Source: Porphyromonadaceae bacterium (GTDB lineage: Bacteria > Bacteroidota > Bacteroidia > Bacteroidales > Tannerellaceae). From it: DNA of 6,415 nucleotides. Of the stretch, positions 6,358-6,415 are shown piece after piece. The notes under the pieces are model-generated. The model was not told where the DNA came from. It saw only the letters and a program-made list of their open reading frames with translations, and did no database searches. Position 1 is the first letter of the stretch, and the number at the start of each line of letters is the position of its first letter. A program made the position numbers and the translations under genes. The stretch is taken from the NCBI GenBank assembly GCA_003517945.1, contig DOZP01000237.1, positions 1 through 6,415 on the forward strand, read 5' to 3'.

Positions 6358-6415
6358 TGAAGTATACATCTCTCAATTATATTCCGGGAGGAGCAGAGTC
6401 TTTGCTGGCATGCAT
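6357..6415 (+). CDS. Possible 5' fragment of a further gene, cut by the window edge
   Basis: From ATG 6357 the frame stays open to the window end, giving 19 residues beginning MKYTSLNYIPGG. It sits 31 bp after the esterase on the same strand and is preceded by a Shine-Dalgarno-like GGTGAT. Nothing in it identifies a family. A second + strand frame from GTG 6347 is also open. On the - strand, two frames entering from the right end in stop codons near 6375-6379, so a convergent gene ending here is equally possible. This entry is tentative. Confidence 0.3.
   Translation, partial: MKYTSLNYIPGGAESLLAC

Overview
The window carries an almost complete D-xylose utilisation operon of the type found in Bacteroidales, all on the + strand. 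It consists of a Nudix-family transcriptional regulator, xylulokinase, xylose isomerase and a xylose/H+ symporter. A secreted alpha/beta-hydrolase (esterase) follows, and the right edge may hold the start of another gene. Three things point to Bacteroidetes: the gene order regulator-xylB-xylA-xylT, start codons preceded by A/T-rich leaders instead of Shine-Dalgarno sequences, and promoter-like elements of the Bacteroidetes -7 type (TAnnTTTG). I cannot place it below the order level.

Region by region: bases 1-371 are non-coding. They hold a terminator-like hairpin (75-101), probably for a gene left of the window. Next come three copies of an inverted repeat, TTGTA-N5-TACAA (191-205, 216-230, 248-262), which I read as operators for the regulator. 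A 14-bp perfect palindrome (284-297) and a candidate -7 element (331-338) follow. The regulator (372-1076), xylB (1098-2576), xylA (2632-3948) and the symporter gene (3951-5363) are separated by 21, 55 and 2 bp, so they look like one transcript. A 140-bp gap (5364-5503) holds a second promoter-like element and a 54-base near-perfect hairpin. It is followed by the secreted esterase gene (5504-6325). Bases 6326-6415 contain overlapping inverted repeats and a possible partial reading frame.

How the genes work together: the inner-membrane symporter imports D-xylose, xylose isomerase converts it to D-xylulose, and xylulokinase makes D-xylulose 5-phosphate for the pentose phosphate pathway. The regulator has a Nudix fold whose catalytic box has lost key glutamates, so it is expected to sense a ligand, probably xylose or a derivative, rather than hydrolyse one. 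It would act through the repeats in front of its own gene. The exported esterase could remove acyl groups from xylan fragments outside the cytoplasm, but its link to the operon is only by position.

The core genes are well-known families with all recognised active-site residues intact. The least explained parts are non-coding: the triple operator array placed well upstream of the promoter, the long hairpin before the esterase, and the overlapping CCGGAAT repeats at the right end. I found no evidence of a wholly new system, mobile element, CRISPR array or RNA gene.
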